This document shows, one piece after another, positions 1 to 8,804 of a stretch of 64,000 nucleotides of DNA (positions are counted from its first letter, which is position 1; each line of letters opens with the position of its first letter). The position numbers and the translations under genes are program-made. The notes below the pieces were generated by a model. The model ran no database searches. It saw only the letters and a program-made list of their open reading frames with translations, and was not told the DNA's origin. The DNA is from Dyadobacter alkalitolerans DSM 23607 (GTDB lineage: Bacteria > Bacteroidota > Bacteroidia > Cytophagales > Spirosomataceae): the NCBI RefSeq assembly GCF_000428845.1, contig NZ_AUAS01000007.1, positions 248,001-312,000 on the forward strand, given 5' to 3'.

Positions 1-1140
1 CCCGAAGGACCATTCAAAGATCACGGCCCGCTGGTTTGTCAGGAAGTAGGCTCAATCGACGGTTTCCCGATCCGGGATGAAAATAACAAGCTGCACCTGA
101 TCTGGAAAGAAGACGGCAATAGCGTAGGTAAGGCAACGCCGATCTGGGTCCAGGAAATCAATGAGGAAAAAACGGCGCTTGTGGGCGAAAAAAAGGAGCT
201 TTTTAGAAATGATACGCCCTGGGAAGCCAACCTTGTAGAAGGCGTTTCGGTGATAAAAAACAATGGCTATTTCTATGCAATTTATGCAGCAGCAGGCTGC
301 TGCGGGCCCGGTTGCACCTATGCAACCGGCATTGCGCGCTCTAAAAGCCTCATGGGGCCTTGGGAGAAATTCAAAGGAAACCCGATCATGACCGGCCAGG
401 GCGACTGGATATGCCCGGGACACGGAACAGCCGTTACCTATCAGGGAAAAAATTACTTCCTTTATCACGCTTACGACAAGTCTTCAAACAAATATACGGG
501 CCGTCAGGCGCTGGTTCGCGGTTTTGAGTTCACACCCGATAACTGGATCCGTTTTACGGATGAATATCTTACCCCGTCGGATAGCCCGAAAATGTTTACG
601 GCAACAGATGATTTTAACAAAGAGAAACTTGATCTGCAATGGAGCTGGTCGGTTTTCAACAAGCCCGCTTTCGAGCTGAAAAACGGCCGTATCGGTTTAC
701 AGATTAAAGATGACCGCGAGCTGTTTATTGCAAGAAGGATAGAAGGCCCCAATTATGAGGCAACTGTGGAGACCATTCCCGCAAAAAGCGCAATGGCCGG
801 TATAGCATTGATCGGTGATGAGAAAAATTTGATCTATGCTGTCGCAAAGCAGGATAGCATAGGCATTACCATTGTTAAAGATGGCGCAAGAAGCAGTCTG
901 GGTAAGTTCCCTATTGCCACGCAGGGGAAAAATTTATTTATTAAAATGGCTGTAAAAAACAATACGGAGATTAGTTTTCAATACAGCCTCAATGGCACCG
1001 CTTTTACGGCTTTGAAGATCAGCGCGCCTGATATTACTTTCCTGCCTCCATGGGACCGGGCGGTCCGGGCCGGCGTTTTGGCCAAGGGTGTTGAGGGTGA
1101 AGTGGCGATTATAGAGAAATTTGTGTTTAAGAATCAATAA
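1..1140 (+). CDS. Glycoside hydrolase family 43-like protein, C-terminal part (5' end outside window)
   Basis: The reading frame is open from base 1, so the gene starts upstream of the window. The visible 379 residues contain a five-bladed-propeller type GH43 segment (GPFKDHGPLV near the start, then IDGFPIRDENN, HLIWKED, and a later EGVSVIKNNGYFYAIYA) followed by a beta-sandwich tail from about residue 200 (DDFNKEKLDLQWSW onward) like the xylosidase C-terminal lectin-like domain. GH43 enzymes hydrolyse arabinan, xylan or related side chains. The catalytic base should lie in the missing N-terminus, and the EGV glutamate may be the general acid. The signal peptide cannot be assessed. A GTG at 181 is only an internal codon. 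The family call is fairly secure, the substrate is not. Confidence 0.82.
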   Translation, partial: PEGPFKDHGPLVCQEVGSIDGFPIRDENNKLHLIWKEDGNSVGKATPIWVQEINEEKTALVGEKKELFRNDTPWEANLVEGVSVIKNNGYFYAIYAAAGCCGPGCTYATGIARSKSLMGPWEKFKGNPIMTGQGDWICPGHGTAVTYQGKNYFLYHAYDKSSNKYTGRQALVRGFEFTPDNWIRFTDEYLTPSDSPKMFTATDDFNKEKLDLQWSWSVFNKPAFELKNGRIGLQIKDDRELFIARRIEGPNYEATVETIPAKSAMAGIALIGDEKNLIYAVAKQDSIGITIVKDGARSSLGKFPIATQGKNLFIKMAVKNNTEISFQYSLNGTAFTALKISAPDITFLPPWDRAVRAGVLAKGVEGEVAIIEKFVFKNQ

Positions 1141-1141
1141 T

Positions 1142-1185
1142 AAAAAGCCCACCGTGTCTTGAAGTAACGCACGGTGGGCTTTTTT
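1142..1185. terminator. Strong bidirectional intrinsic terminator
   Basis: A perfect 15-base stem (AAAAAGCCCACCGTG at 1142-1156 pairing with 1170-1184) encloses a 13-base loop and is flanked by A and T tracts. It sits between the convergent GH43-like gene and the minus-strand 83-residue gene, so it can terminate transcription from both sides. Confidence 0.93.
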
Positions 1186-1198
1186 AAGTTTGCATTGA

Positions 1199-1450
1199 CT
1201 AATCGCCTTCCTGATCGTGTCCTTGCGTTTTTACAATCTTGTTATAAACGCCTAGCAGCAAAAATGGTGCTGCCCATTGTCCTACAAACAAAGCTGTATG
1301 CTTGCGTTTCATGATTTTCAATGCAAGCGAAACGCCCATTGATCCCAGCGCAGCCCATAAGAAAATGTCAGATGGTAACTTAGCGGTCTGCTCTTCGATT
1401 GCCTCGGCTACTTTGCCTTCGCTATGCGTGGCATTTGTTATATTTTCCAT
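1199..1450 (-). CDS. Small conserved membrane protein, unknown function
   Basis: This encodes 83 residues. The N-terminal 25 residues are polar and acidic. They are followed by two hydrophobic helices, about residues 29-46 (DIFLWAALGSMGVSLALKI) and 52-70 (ALFVGQWAAPFLLLGVYNKI), separated by the basic turn MKRKH, then an acidic tail. It lies 71 bases downstream of a second minus-strand membrane-protein gene, so the two may be cotranscribed. No enzymatic motif is visible and I do not recognise a named family. Confidence 0.72.
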   Translation of the reverse strand: MENITNATHSEGKVAEAIEEQTAKLPSDIFLWAALGSMGVSLALKIMKRKHTALFVGQWAAPFLLLGVYNKIVKTQGHDQEGD

Positions 1451-1521
1451 ATTTATTGGTTTTAGTGCGGCTCGGGTATGTAAAAACCATACCAGCCTCC
1501 GCGTTGTTGATTCATATTGCT

Positions 1522-1962
1522 CTACACAATTCGTTTGTCCTTGAAAGCAGATAATGTTACCCCGAAAATGAGGTGCGCGATCATAAGCTGCGTGTAATAT
1601 CCTTTTCGGTGCGTTTTGGGAGGATTAGGGTGGTTTTCAAACATTGTTTTCCACCAGAGTATCCCCGAGGTGCCTGCGACGGCCCCGTATAAAAGCCCGT
1701 TCAGCGGTGAAGCCTGCGCTTTGCCCAATTTGAGAAATAACTTATAACCTACCCCGAATCCTGCACCAATGAGATAATGGGATAGCCAGCCCAGAGGTGG
1801 CGCCGCTTCTTTTTCAATATCGAGAGATCTTTCCAGGAATGTGGCGAGCAGCTTTGGTTCGCTGAAATTTTCATCCTCCTTGTACGAAGCAATATAGCTG
1901 AACAGCGTCATGGCGGATGTGGCCGTCGCGGCAGCCAAAAGGGTGTTGGTTGCTGGTTTCAT
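1522..1962 (-). CDS. Hypothetical membrane protein
   Basis: This encodes 146 residues with about four hydrophobic segments: an N-terminal one (NTLLAAATATSAMTLFSYI), one near residues 62-80, one with GLLYGAVAGTSGILWW, and a C-terminal one (MIAHLIFGVTLSAF). The overall look resembles short DUF1440/YagU-like inner membrane proteins, but the resemblance is weak. It is the first gene of a two-gene minus-strand unit with the 83-residue membrane protein and diverges from glgX. Function is unknown. Confidence 0.68.
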   Translation of the reverse strand: MKPATNTLLAAATATSAMTLFSYIASYKEDENFSEPKLLATFLERSLDIEKEAAPPLGWLSHYLIGAGFGVGYKLFLKLGKAQASPLNGLLYGAVAGTSGILWWKTMFENHPNPPKTHRKGYYTQLMIAHLIFGVTLSAFKDKRIV

Positions 1963-2147
1963 AACATAATCTTTATTGTGATGGGTTGGGAGTCATTCAC
2001 GAGGCTAAGTGAATAACGGTCATGTTGCTTACAAAGATTGTACCGTTGCAAAACCAACAATATGTTTCCTTTTGCGATCGTATGGCCAACTTTGGCACAC
2101 ATTTTATATTCGCCGGAAGTTTAATGTACAGTAAAGCAAAACACATT

Positions 2148-4349
2148 ATGGCAGATCGACATATAGAAAATGAATTGATTAAAGCGCCGAAATCACGGCA
2201 GCTGAAAGTTTTACCGGGAAATCCGTTCCCACTAGGCTCAACTTTTGACGGAAATGGGGTCAACTTCGCAGTATTTTCTGAAAATGCCGAAGAAGTTGAT
2301 CTGTGTCTGTTCAAATCGGAGCATGATACCGAAGAATACATCAAGATCAAGATTGAGGAAGTGACGCACCACGTATGGCACGTGTACATACCCGGGCTCA
2401 AACCCGGACAGTTATATGGTTACCGTGTGGCAGGCCCCTATGAGCCGGAAAATGGACATCGGTTTAATCCTAACAAATTGCTGGTAGATCCGTACAGCCG
2501 CGCATTAGCCGGTGACCTGAAATGGGATGATGCATTATTCGGTTATGAGGTAGGCCATGAGGACGAAGACCTGAGTTTCAGCGAGTCCGACAGTGCGCCC
2601 TTTATCCCAAAATCGATTGTGATTGACGGCCAGTTCGACTGGGAAGACGATAAGCGTCCTGAAATTCCCTACCATGACTCGATCATTTACGAAGCGCATG
2701 TCAAAGGGCTGACGATGATGCATCCGGACATTCCCGAGGAAATTCGCGGCACTTATGCAGCCCTGGCCCATCCGGTTACTATTAACTATCTTACTTCGCT
2801 GGGAATAACGGCCATTGAACTGATGCCCGTCCACCAGTTTGTGGCCGACAGGCATTTACTGGAAAAAGGGCTGACCAACTATTGGGGCTATAACACCCTC
2901 AATTTTTTTGCGCCCGACCCACGTTACAGCAGCAGCGGGCACAATGGGGAGCAGGTGACTGAGTTCAAAAATATGGTGAAAGAGCTCCATAAAGCGGGTA
3001 TAGAAGTGATTTTGGACGTAGTGTACAACCATACCGCGGAAGGCAATCACCAGGGACCAACGTTTTCTTTCAAAGGATTTGACAATGCTTCCTATTACCG
3101 GCTGACCCCGGAAGACCAGCGTTATTACATGGATTATACGGGCACAGGAAACACGCTGAATGTGCAATTGCCTAATGTGCTCGCGCTGATCATGGACAGC
3201 CTGCGATACTGGATCACCGAAATGCACGTGGACGGTTTCCGCTTTGACCTGGCATCTACGCTGGCTCGGACGCTGCATGAGACGGATAACCTGGGTTCTT
3301 TCTTTAACATTATCCATCAGGATCCCATTATTTCGCGCGTCAAACTGATTGCGGAGCCTTGGGACATTGGTGACGAAGGTTATATGGTAGGGAAATTCCC
3401 TCCTGGTTGGGCGGAATGGAATGATATGTTCCGGGATCAGATCCGTGATTTCTGGCGCGGGGAGGCGGTAGGGATAAGTGCTTTTGCCAACCGTTTTACA
3501 GGCAGCCCGGACCTTTACCAGGGCGATTACCGCCGCCCCACGGCAAGCGTTAATTTTGTTACGGCCCATGACGGCTTCACACTGCACGATCTTGTTTCCT
3601 ATAATTCGAAGCATAATGAGGCGAATGGTGAGGATAACAAGGACGGGGCCGATGATAACAGGTCGTGGAACTGCGGTGTAGAAGGTGAAACGGACAACGA
3701 AGACATCATTCTGCTCCGGAACAAACAAAAAAGAAATTTTCTTGCGACAATGTTCCTGTCACAAGGCGTGCCGATGCTGGTGGCAGGTGACGAGCTGGGT
3801 CGTACGCAGGGTGGCAATAACAACAGCTATTGTCACGATGATGAAATATCCTGGGTTTCATGGGAAAAGGCTGATAACCAATTACTTGATTTTACCAGAT
3901 CGCTGATCCGGTTCTGCAAGGAGCATCCGACATTCCGGCGCCGGAGATGGTTCCAGGGCTTGCCACTTCACGGTTCCGAAGCCAAAGACATTATGTGGTT
4001 TATGCCCGACGGAAGTCAGCTTACGGATGAGCAGTGGGAAAGAAGCTGCGCAGGTGCGATAGGGGTTTACCTGGATGGAAAAGGGATCCGGTGCGTAAAT
4101 ATGGACAACGAACGCATTGTAGACGACAGCTTCCTGCTGATTTTTAACAATTCCGATGAAGCGGTGGACTTTGTGCTCCCGTCAGAAGAATGTGGTGAGG
4201 ATTGGGAAATTGTAATCGACACCGATGCAGGGATGATCGCAGAATCGGGCGATGATTTCAAACCCGGAGAAGTATTAACTGTGCCTGCCAGCTCCATTAT
4301 GGTCCTGAAATGCCCGGATGCAGGAATAGAGAAAAATACTTTAACCTAG
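2148..4349 (+). CDS. glgX: Glycogen debranching enzyme, GlgX/isoamylase type (GH13)
   Basis: This hydrolyses alpha-1,6 branch linkages in glycogen or limit dextrins in the cytoplasm. The protein is 733 residues from the ATG at 2148, the usual family length. An N-terminal CBM48-like domain (PLGSTFDGNGVNFAVFSENA) is followed by a TIM barrel with the GH13 signatures: VVYNHTAEG, the nucleophile Asp in DGFRFDLAS (about residue 367), the acid Glu in LIAEPWD (about 403) and the transition-state Asp in VTAHDGF (about 474). A beta-sandwich closes the C-terminus. The frame extends upstream to 2022, but those 42 residues look non-family. A CAACTTTG site at 2087-2094, resembling a -7 box, also favours 2148. 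No other glycogen gene is adjacent. Confidence 0.93.
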   Translation: MADRHIENELIKAPKSRQLKVLPGNPFPLGSTFDGNGVNFAVFSENAEEVDLCLFKSEHDTEEYIKIKIEEVTHHVWHVYIPGLKPGQLYGYRVAGPYEPENGHRFNPNKLLVDPYSRALAGDLKWDDALFGYEVGHEDEDLSFSESDSAPFIPKSIVIDGQFDWEDDKRPEIPYHDSIIYEAHVKGLTMMHPDIPEEIRGTYAALAHPVTINYLTSLGITAIELMPVHQFVADRHLLEKGLTNYWGYNTLNFFAPDPRYSSSGHNGEQVTEFKNMVKELHKAGIEVILDVVYNHTAEGNHQGPTFSFKGFDNASYYRLTPEDQRYYMDYTGTGNTLNVQLPNVLALIMDSLRYWITEMHVDGFRFDLASTLARTLHETDNLGSFFNIIHQDPIISRVKLIAEPWDIGDEGYMVGKFPPGWAEWNDMFRDQIRDFWRGEAVGISAFANRFTGSPDLYQGDYRRPTASVNFVTAHDGFTLHDLVSYNSKHNEANGEDNKDGADDNRSWNCGVEGETDNEDIILLRNKQKRNFLATMFLSQGVPMLVAGDELGRTQGGNNNSYCHDDEISWVSWEKADNQLLDFTRSLIRFCKEHPTFRRRRWFQGLPLHGSEAKDIMWFMPDGSQLTDEQWERSCAGAIGVYLDGKGIRCVNMDNERIVDDSFLLIFNNSDEAVDFVLPSEECGEDWEIVIDTDAGMIAESGDDFKPGEVLTVPASSIMVLKCPDAGIEKNTLT

Positions 4350-4363
4350 ATCTTTTTGAAATA

Positions 4364-5080
4364 ATGAAGAAGGAAGACATACAACCCTGGGATTGGCAAA
4401 GGATACTATTTGGGGAAGCGCCGCCTGAATTCCTGGTGGAAGTTTTTGTACGGACGTTCATCATTTATCTTGCTTTGCTCATCATCGTGAGGCTTATGGG
4501 TAAGCGCATGGGCGGTCAGTTGACGGTATCCGAGCTGGCCGTGATGGTCACGCTCGGGGCGATCGTCTCACCTGCCATGCAGATTCCGCAGCTGGGCGTG
4601 CTGATGGGTATCCTGATCCTGATCTGCGCATTGATCTTTCAACGCGGCTTGAACCTTACGGAGACAAAGAGCCCGGCATTTGAAAAAATAAGCCAGGGAG
4701 AAACGCAGCTTCTTGTCAAGCATGGTCGCATTCAGCTCGATCAGATGGCCGTTGCAAAGGTGTCGCGGCAGCAGCTTTTTTCCGCTTTGAGAAGTGAGAA
4801 TGTCTATAACCTGGGTGATACGGGGCGCGTATACTTAGAAGCTTGCGGCATTTTTAGTATTTACAAAACCGAAGAGCCTGCCGCAGGCCTTCCTATTTTT
4901 CCTCCCACCGACGATGCTGTGAACTGTTATGCACAGGAACTGGTGGAAAATTGCCGCGCATGTGCCACCTGCGGTAATGTTACAGATTCGGAGGATGAGG
5001 ACGAGGCATGCCAAGTTTGCACCGCTAAAACCTGGATCTCCGCAACCATTTCCGTAAAATCCCAACTTGCCGATTCATGA
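4364..5080 (+). CDS. DUF421 (YetF-like) membrane protein with C-terminal zinc ribbon, first paralogue
   Basis: This encodes 238 residues from ATG 4364, 14 bases after the glgX stop, so likely cotranscribed. An amphipathic N-terminus is followed by membrane helices at about 25-43, 56-74 and 77-94, with the family landmark RLMGKRMGGQL between the first two. A soluble DUF421 domain (about 105-180) includes the SALRSENVYNLGD and VYLEACG stretches. The tail adds Cys200/Cys203 and Cys216/Cys219 (with an extra Cys197), a likely zinc ribbon that ordinary DUF421 proteins lack. YetF-type proteins are linked to envelope stress in other bacteria, but the biochemical role is unknown. The stop overlaps the next paralogue's start. 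Confidence 0.85.
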   Translation: MKKEDIQPWDWQRILFGEAPPEFLVEVFVRTFIIYLALLIIVRLMGKRMGGQLTVSELAVMVTLGAIVSPAMQIPQLGVLMGILILICALIFQRGLNLTETKSPAFEKISQGETQLLVKHGRIQLDQMAVAKVSRQQLFSALRSENVYNLGDTGRVYLEACGIFSIYKTEEPAAGLPIFPPTDDAVNCYAQELVENCRACATCGNVTDSEDEDEACQVCTAKTWISATISVKSQLADS

Positions 5081-5763
5081 AACCAGAAGACATCCAAATC
5101 AATGATTGGCAACGAATATTTATAGGCGACGTTCCTCCTGCATTTTACCTGGAAGTGGTGTTACGCATTGCTATTATCTATCTCATCCTCATGGTTTCAA
5201 TGCGGCTTATGGGCAAAAGAATGGCCTCTCAGCTCAGCCGCAATGAAATGGTAGCGATGGTATCTCTTGCTGCCGCCATCGGTGTGCCGCTGCAATCACC
5301 CGATCGCGGCATTCTTGCAGCTGTGGTTATTGCAATAATCGTTGTTTCCGTTCAGCAGCTGATAGCCAGGCTTGCCACCAAAAATGAAAGGCTGGAAACG
5401 GTTACACAAGGGGATATCACACCGCTAATCGAGGATTCCCATCTGAATTTGCATAACATGAAAAAGGTGGGAATAACCCGGGAAAGAGCGTTTGCGCAGC
5501 TTCGCAGTAAAAGTATCCGGCATTTGGGAGAGGTGAAAAGACTTTATTTTGAAGCCGGTGGCACTTTCACCTTAATGCGAAGATACGATGAGGTGCCCGG
5601 CCTGCCTATTCTGCCTATATGGGACAAGGAATATCAGTATGAGATCAGCGAAGCAGCGGATGAGTACGTTTGTGAGCAATGCGGAAATGCGGCGGTCGAC
5701 AATGCAACCGATCAGAAATGCACCAACTGTGACAGTGACATATTTGTTTTTGCAGTAAAGTAG
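5077..5763 (+). CDS. DUF421 (YetF-like) membrane protein with C-terminal zinc ribbon, second paralogue
   Basis: This 228-residue protein starts at an ATGA overlap with the preceding gene, which indicates translational coupling. It is clearly paralogous along its whole length: the starts MKPEDIQINDWQRIFIGDVPP and MKKEDIQPWDWQRILFGEAPP align directly, as do SMRLMGKRM and the AQLRSKSIRHLGEVKRLYFEAGG region. Three N-terminal helices are followed by a cytoplasmic domain. The tail has Cys199/Cys202 and Cys215/Cys218 in a compact zinc ribbon. Side-by-side retention of both copies suggests a heteromeric complex, which is inference. Function is unknown. Confidence 0.86.
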   Translation: MKPEDIQINDWQRIFIGDVPPAFYLEVVLRIAIIYLILMVSMRLMGKRMASQLSRNEMVAMVSLAAAIGVPLQSPDRGILAAVVIAIIVVSVQQLIARLATKNERLETVTQGDITPLIEDSHLNLHNMKKVGITRERAFAQLRSKSIRHLGEVKRLYFEAGGTFTLMRRYDEVPGLPILPIWDKEYQYEISEAADEYVCEQCGNAAVDNATDQKCTNCDSDIFVFAVK

Positions 5764-5836
5764 ACGGCAAATCATCTAAAGCAGACCATGGGCACTGATT
5801 TTTTAAGGATAGAAAAGAAACATCCTAGCCTAGTCC

Positions 5837-6433
5837 ATGAAAACCATACAGTTATTTGACCAATATGACCTTGGCGCGTTATTTTTAAAAAAAACAAACG
5901 AGGTTAACGACCTTATAGACGAATGGCCCGACGCTAATTTCGCGCCGGAGCAAATCGAATTGCACATTAGCAGTCTGAAAAACGATCATGAGCTGAAATT
6001 ACCTCAGTTGGATTTTCTCAACGGACAGCATGAATTGTGTGAAAGGATTTATCCTGTTTCGGTTTACCAGCCGGGACGAAATAACAAAGCAAAGGTCAAG
6101 GTTTCAGTGCTGATCGTTCATTACGCCTTTAACGGACAAACATATCTCCTGGGATGTCGTCCGCCTATGGAAGTGCCGGCACCGATAGGGGAATGGCAGG
6201 CGGATACACTAAGCCAGCATATCAGTGTCGAATATATGGAATATGAAAAGTATCCCAAAAAGACATTGGCAGCGCATCAGGAATATGCAGCAGGTCTGCA
6301 ACGCTGTTATGAATCGTTGCTAACAGCATTTGCAGAATTCAATAACAGGCTTGACGATATCATTAAAACCGCTATTAGTCAAAAAAGCGGTGAAATGGAT
6401 GATATGCACCGGTTGATAGCCTTGCTGAGATAA
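5837..6433 (+). CDS. Conserved hypothetical protein, soluble
   Basis: This encodes 198 residues with no signal peptide or membrane helix. The N-terminal third is acidic (NEVNDLIDEWPDANFAPEQIELH). The middle has beta-rich segments (KAKVKVSVLIVHYAFNG, TYLLGCRPP), and the C-terminal 60 residues look helical (HQEYAAGLQRCYESLLTAFAEFNNRLDDII). I do not recognise the family. It follows the DUF421 pair by 73 bases on the same strand and ends before a good terminator, so it may be the last gene of the glgX-DUF421 unit. Confidence 0.7.
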   Translation: MKTIQLFDQYDLGALFLKKTNEVNDLIDEWPDANFAPEQIELHISSLKNDHELKLPQLDFLNGQHELCERIYPVSVYQPGRNNKAKVKVSVLIVHYAFNGQTYLLGCRPPMEVPAPIGEWQADTLSQHISVEYMEYEKYPKKTLAAHQEYAAGLQRCYESLLTAFAEFNNRLDDIIKTAISQKSGEMDDMHRLIALLR

Positions 6434-6495
6434 GGTAAGGTGCAATGCATGAAGGAGTTAAACTGGGCAGATTAATGCCAACATTGGGGAATTTA

Positions 6496-6525
6496 TAAAG
6501 CCGGAACATACCGGCTTTTCTTTTG
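6496..6525 (+). terminator. Intrinsic terminator after the 198-residue hypothetical gene
   Basis: An AAAGCCGG / CCGGCTTT stem with a six-base loop at 6497-6518 is followed by TTTTCTTTT. It lies between the plus-strand hypothetical gene and the convergent LEA14-like gene and could serve the former. Confidence 0.8.
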
Positions 6526-6570
6526 AGCCCAAACGTCAAATTCGTCTTCCTATCAAAAAAAAGTTAAGCA

Positions 6571-7491
6571 TCAGTCCGCCTTCTTTACAGCATTCATGAT
6601 TTCATCGAGCGTGCCGGTAATGGTTGTAACCATTTTACTTTTGTTGAGCATCTTGTTTTCAGAATCGATCGTACCCGCAAACTTGCATGCAAACTGCGTA
6701 TCTTTTTTATCAGTCAGCATTTTCCAGCCGGTTTTGAGCATATTGCCGTCTGTTAACTGTGCATGCACAGAAATGTTCTGGCTTCCTTTTGCCGGAATTG
6801 AAATGGTTTTTTCCAGAACTCCATTCATTTTAAGCGCGTCTTCCACGCTAAACTCAAATTTCCCATCACTTAATTTCAGCGGAAATAAATTCGGGTTAAA
6901 CACTGCCACTTCGATATCCATGCCTTTGCTTTTTAGCGCAAGTGCATTCAAATCCACATGATTGATTTTTACTTTTGGTATTCTCAAAGCAGGCAGTCGC
7001 TTCGACACTTTCATGGTAAATTCGCGGTCACCGGCAATAGGAACATCCACCTCAAAAGAAGCTTTCATCTGATAGTCCGCACTGTCAATCTTATTGTCAT
7101 CAAAATATTTGAGTACTCGGGCCATTGGCTTTACCAGCAGCTCCATAGGCATGGTAAGCGTGGTGCTGTCAGATGAACGGATGTTGATAGGTTTCTCATA
7201 AGCGTCTTCAATCACCTTTACGGAATCGATATAGACGACGTAATTAAGACGGCTTGTTTTAATGTCGACAGGAAGGGGATTATGAAGTATGACCTTGCTT
7301 TGCATTTTGATCCGGTCCGCATCAATATCCGTGATGTTTGTTGAAGCCACGCCGATTGTAGGCATCACCTTATCTGCCGCCTTTTCTTTTGCGTTTTCCG
7401 AAGAAGGCGACTTCCACCACCAGATCCCCACCCCAGCCAGTACAAGCAACACCAGCAAAACGATTAACCATTTATTGACCCGCATATGCAT
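6571..7491 (-). CDS. LEA type 2 (WHy domain) family protein, membrane anchored
   Basis: This encodes 306 residues. An N-terminal anchor (WLIVLLVLLVLAGVGIWWW, about 8-26) precedes a periplasmic part with two LEA14/WHy-like beta-sandwich repeats. The first runs about 45-165 and contains NPLPVDIKTSRLNYVVYID. The second runs about 170-300 and contains FNPNLFPLKLSDGKFEFSV. The paired N-P-(L/F)-P motifs are typical of the fold. WHy proteins are associated with desiccation or hypo-osmotic stress, but the bacterial role here is inferred only. The gene diverges from the alcohol dehydrogenase gene across about 150 bases. The start could be the first or third codon (both Met). Confidence 0.8.
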   Translation of the reverse strand: MHMRVNKWLIVLLVLLVLAGVGIWWWKSPSSENAKEKAADKVMPTIGVASTNITDIDADRIKMQSKVILHNPLPVDIKTSRLNYVVYIDSVKVIEDAYEKPINIRSSDSTTLTMPMELLVKPMARVLKYFDDNKIDSADYQMKASFEVDVPIAGDREFTMKVSKRLPALRIPKVKINHVDLNALALKSKGMDIEVAVFNPNLFPLKLSDGKFEFSVEDALKMNGVLEKTISIPAKGSQNISVHAQLTDGNMLKTGWKMLTDKKDTQFACKFAGTIDSENKMLNKSKMVTTITGTLDEIMNAVKKAD

Positions 7492-7639
7492 GAATTTTAG
7501 ATACCAATTTATCCCCGCGGGCTATAATTTTTGTGCCATTGCCGATTTAGCGTGCATATATCTAATCTTTTGAGGAATGGTTTTTTAGTAAGGCGCGCTT
7601 CAACAGGAATATTAATCATCACTAACTAAAGAAAATAAT

Positions 7640-8797
7640 ATGTTAGCAATGAATTACCGCGGACCTTACCGCGTAAGAGCAGACCGGAACAAGCCAATGC
7701 CTGAAATTGAGCATTCCGGTGATGCGATCGTGCGGGTTACCCGCTCATGTATTTGCGGCTCAGACCTGCATTTATATCACGGATTAGTGCCAGACACAAG
7801 AGTAGGCACCACGTTTGGCCACGAGTTTATTGGCGTTGTTGAAGAAATCGGAGATTCGGTTCAAAATCTGAAAGTGGGCGATACGGTCCTTGTGCCCTTC
7901 AACATTGCGTGCGGAAAATGCGTTTTCTGCCAGCAGGGGCTGTATGGTAACTGCCATGAATCCAATCCGGAGGCAACTGCGGTAGGCGGGATCTTCGGTT
8001 ATTCGCACACGGCCGGTGGTTTTGACGGAGGGCAAGCGGAATATGTACGCGTTCCGTACGCGGACTTTGGCCCGACGCTCATTCCCGAAGATATGGATCA
8101 CGACGACGCGGTCCTGCTCACAGACGTAGTGCCCACAGGTTACCAGGCTGCTGAAATGGCCGGTATTAAACCGGGTGATACGGTGGTGGTCTTCGGTGCC
8201 GGTCCAATAGGCATTATGGCTGCTAAATCGGCCTGGCTGTTCGGTGCAGGCAGGGTGATCGTTATTGATCACATCGAATACCGGTTGGAATTTGTAAAAC
8301 AATACGCGCAATGCGAAGCCTATAACTTCCGCTCACTGGAAGATCCTGTGCTTTTTATTAAGAAAACAACAGACTGGATTGGTGCTGATGTGTGTATTGA
8401 CGCAGTAGGCTGTGAAGCGGCCGGCGATGCATTGCAGACCATTACAGGCCGGAAACTAATGTTACAGGCCGGTTCGGCCACTGCCTTACACTGGGCCATT
8501 AATGCTGTCAAAAAAGGAGGAATTGTGTCGATTGTAGGTGTTTACGGTCCTACGGGTAACCTGATACCCATTGGTAATGTAGTCAACAAAGGCATCACGA
8601 TCAGAGCCAACCAGGCGTCTGTGAAACGATTGCTTCCAAGGTTGATCGAGCACGTGCAAGCGGGCCGCCTCGATCCGAAAGGGATCATTACGCACCGGAT
8701 TCCGCTGGAAGAAGTAGGGGACGCTTACCATATTTTTTCCGCGAAACTGGACAACTGTATTAAAACGATTCTTATCCCACCATCAGCAAGAAAATAA
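7640..8797 (+). CDS. Zinc-dependent alcohol dehydrogenase (MDR superfamily, formaldehyde-dehydrogenase-like)
   Basis: This is an NAD(P)-dependent oxidoreductase of 385 residues acting in the cytoplasm. The catalytic zinc ligands are visible as Cys39 (CICGSDLH) and His61-Glu62 (GHEF). The structural zinc site is Cys91, Cys94, Cys97 and Cys105. The Rossmann motif GAGPIG is at about 186-191, followed by VIDHIEYRLEF. The length and the extended loop around residues 110-130 (GGIFGYSHTAGGFDGGQAEYVRVPYAD) resemble the subgroup that includes glutathione-independent formaldehyde dehydrogenases, but the substrate is not predictable. The next gene follows after seven bases, so they form one operon. Family call is secure. 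Confidence 0.92.
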   Translation: MLAMNYRGPYRVRADRNKPMPEIEHSGDAIVRVTRSCICGSDLHLYHGLVPDTRVGTTFGHEFIGVVEEIGDSVQNLKVGDTVLVPFNIACGKCVFCQQGLYGNCHESNPEATAVGGIFGYSHTAGGFDGGQAEYVRVPYADFGPTLIPEDMDHDDAVLLTDVVPTGYQAAEMAGIKPGDTVVVFGAGPIGIMAAKSAWLFGAGRVIVIDHIEYRLEFVKQYAQCEAYNFRSLEDPVLFIKKTTDWIGADVCIDAVGCEAAGDALQTITGRKLMLQAGSATALHWAINAVKKGGIVSIVGVYGPTGNLIPIGNVVNKGITIRANQASVKRLLPRLIEHVQAGRLDPKGIITHRIPLEEVGDAYHIFSAKLDNCIKTILIPPSARK

Positions 8798-8804
8798 GCT
8801 CGAT

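Noticed and set aside
2856-3728. Long minus-strand frame opposite the debranching gene (290 codons)
   Set aside because: It lies fully antisense to a strongly recognised GH13 gene, has basic low-information composition and no family motifs.
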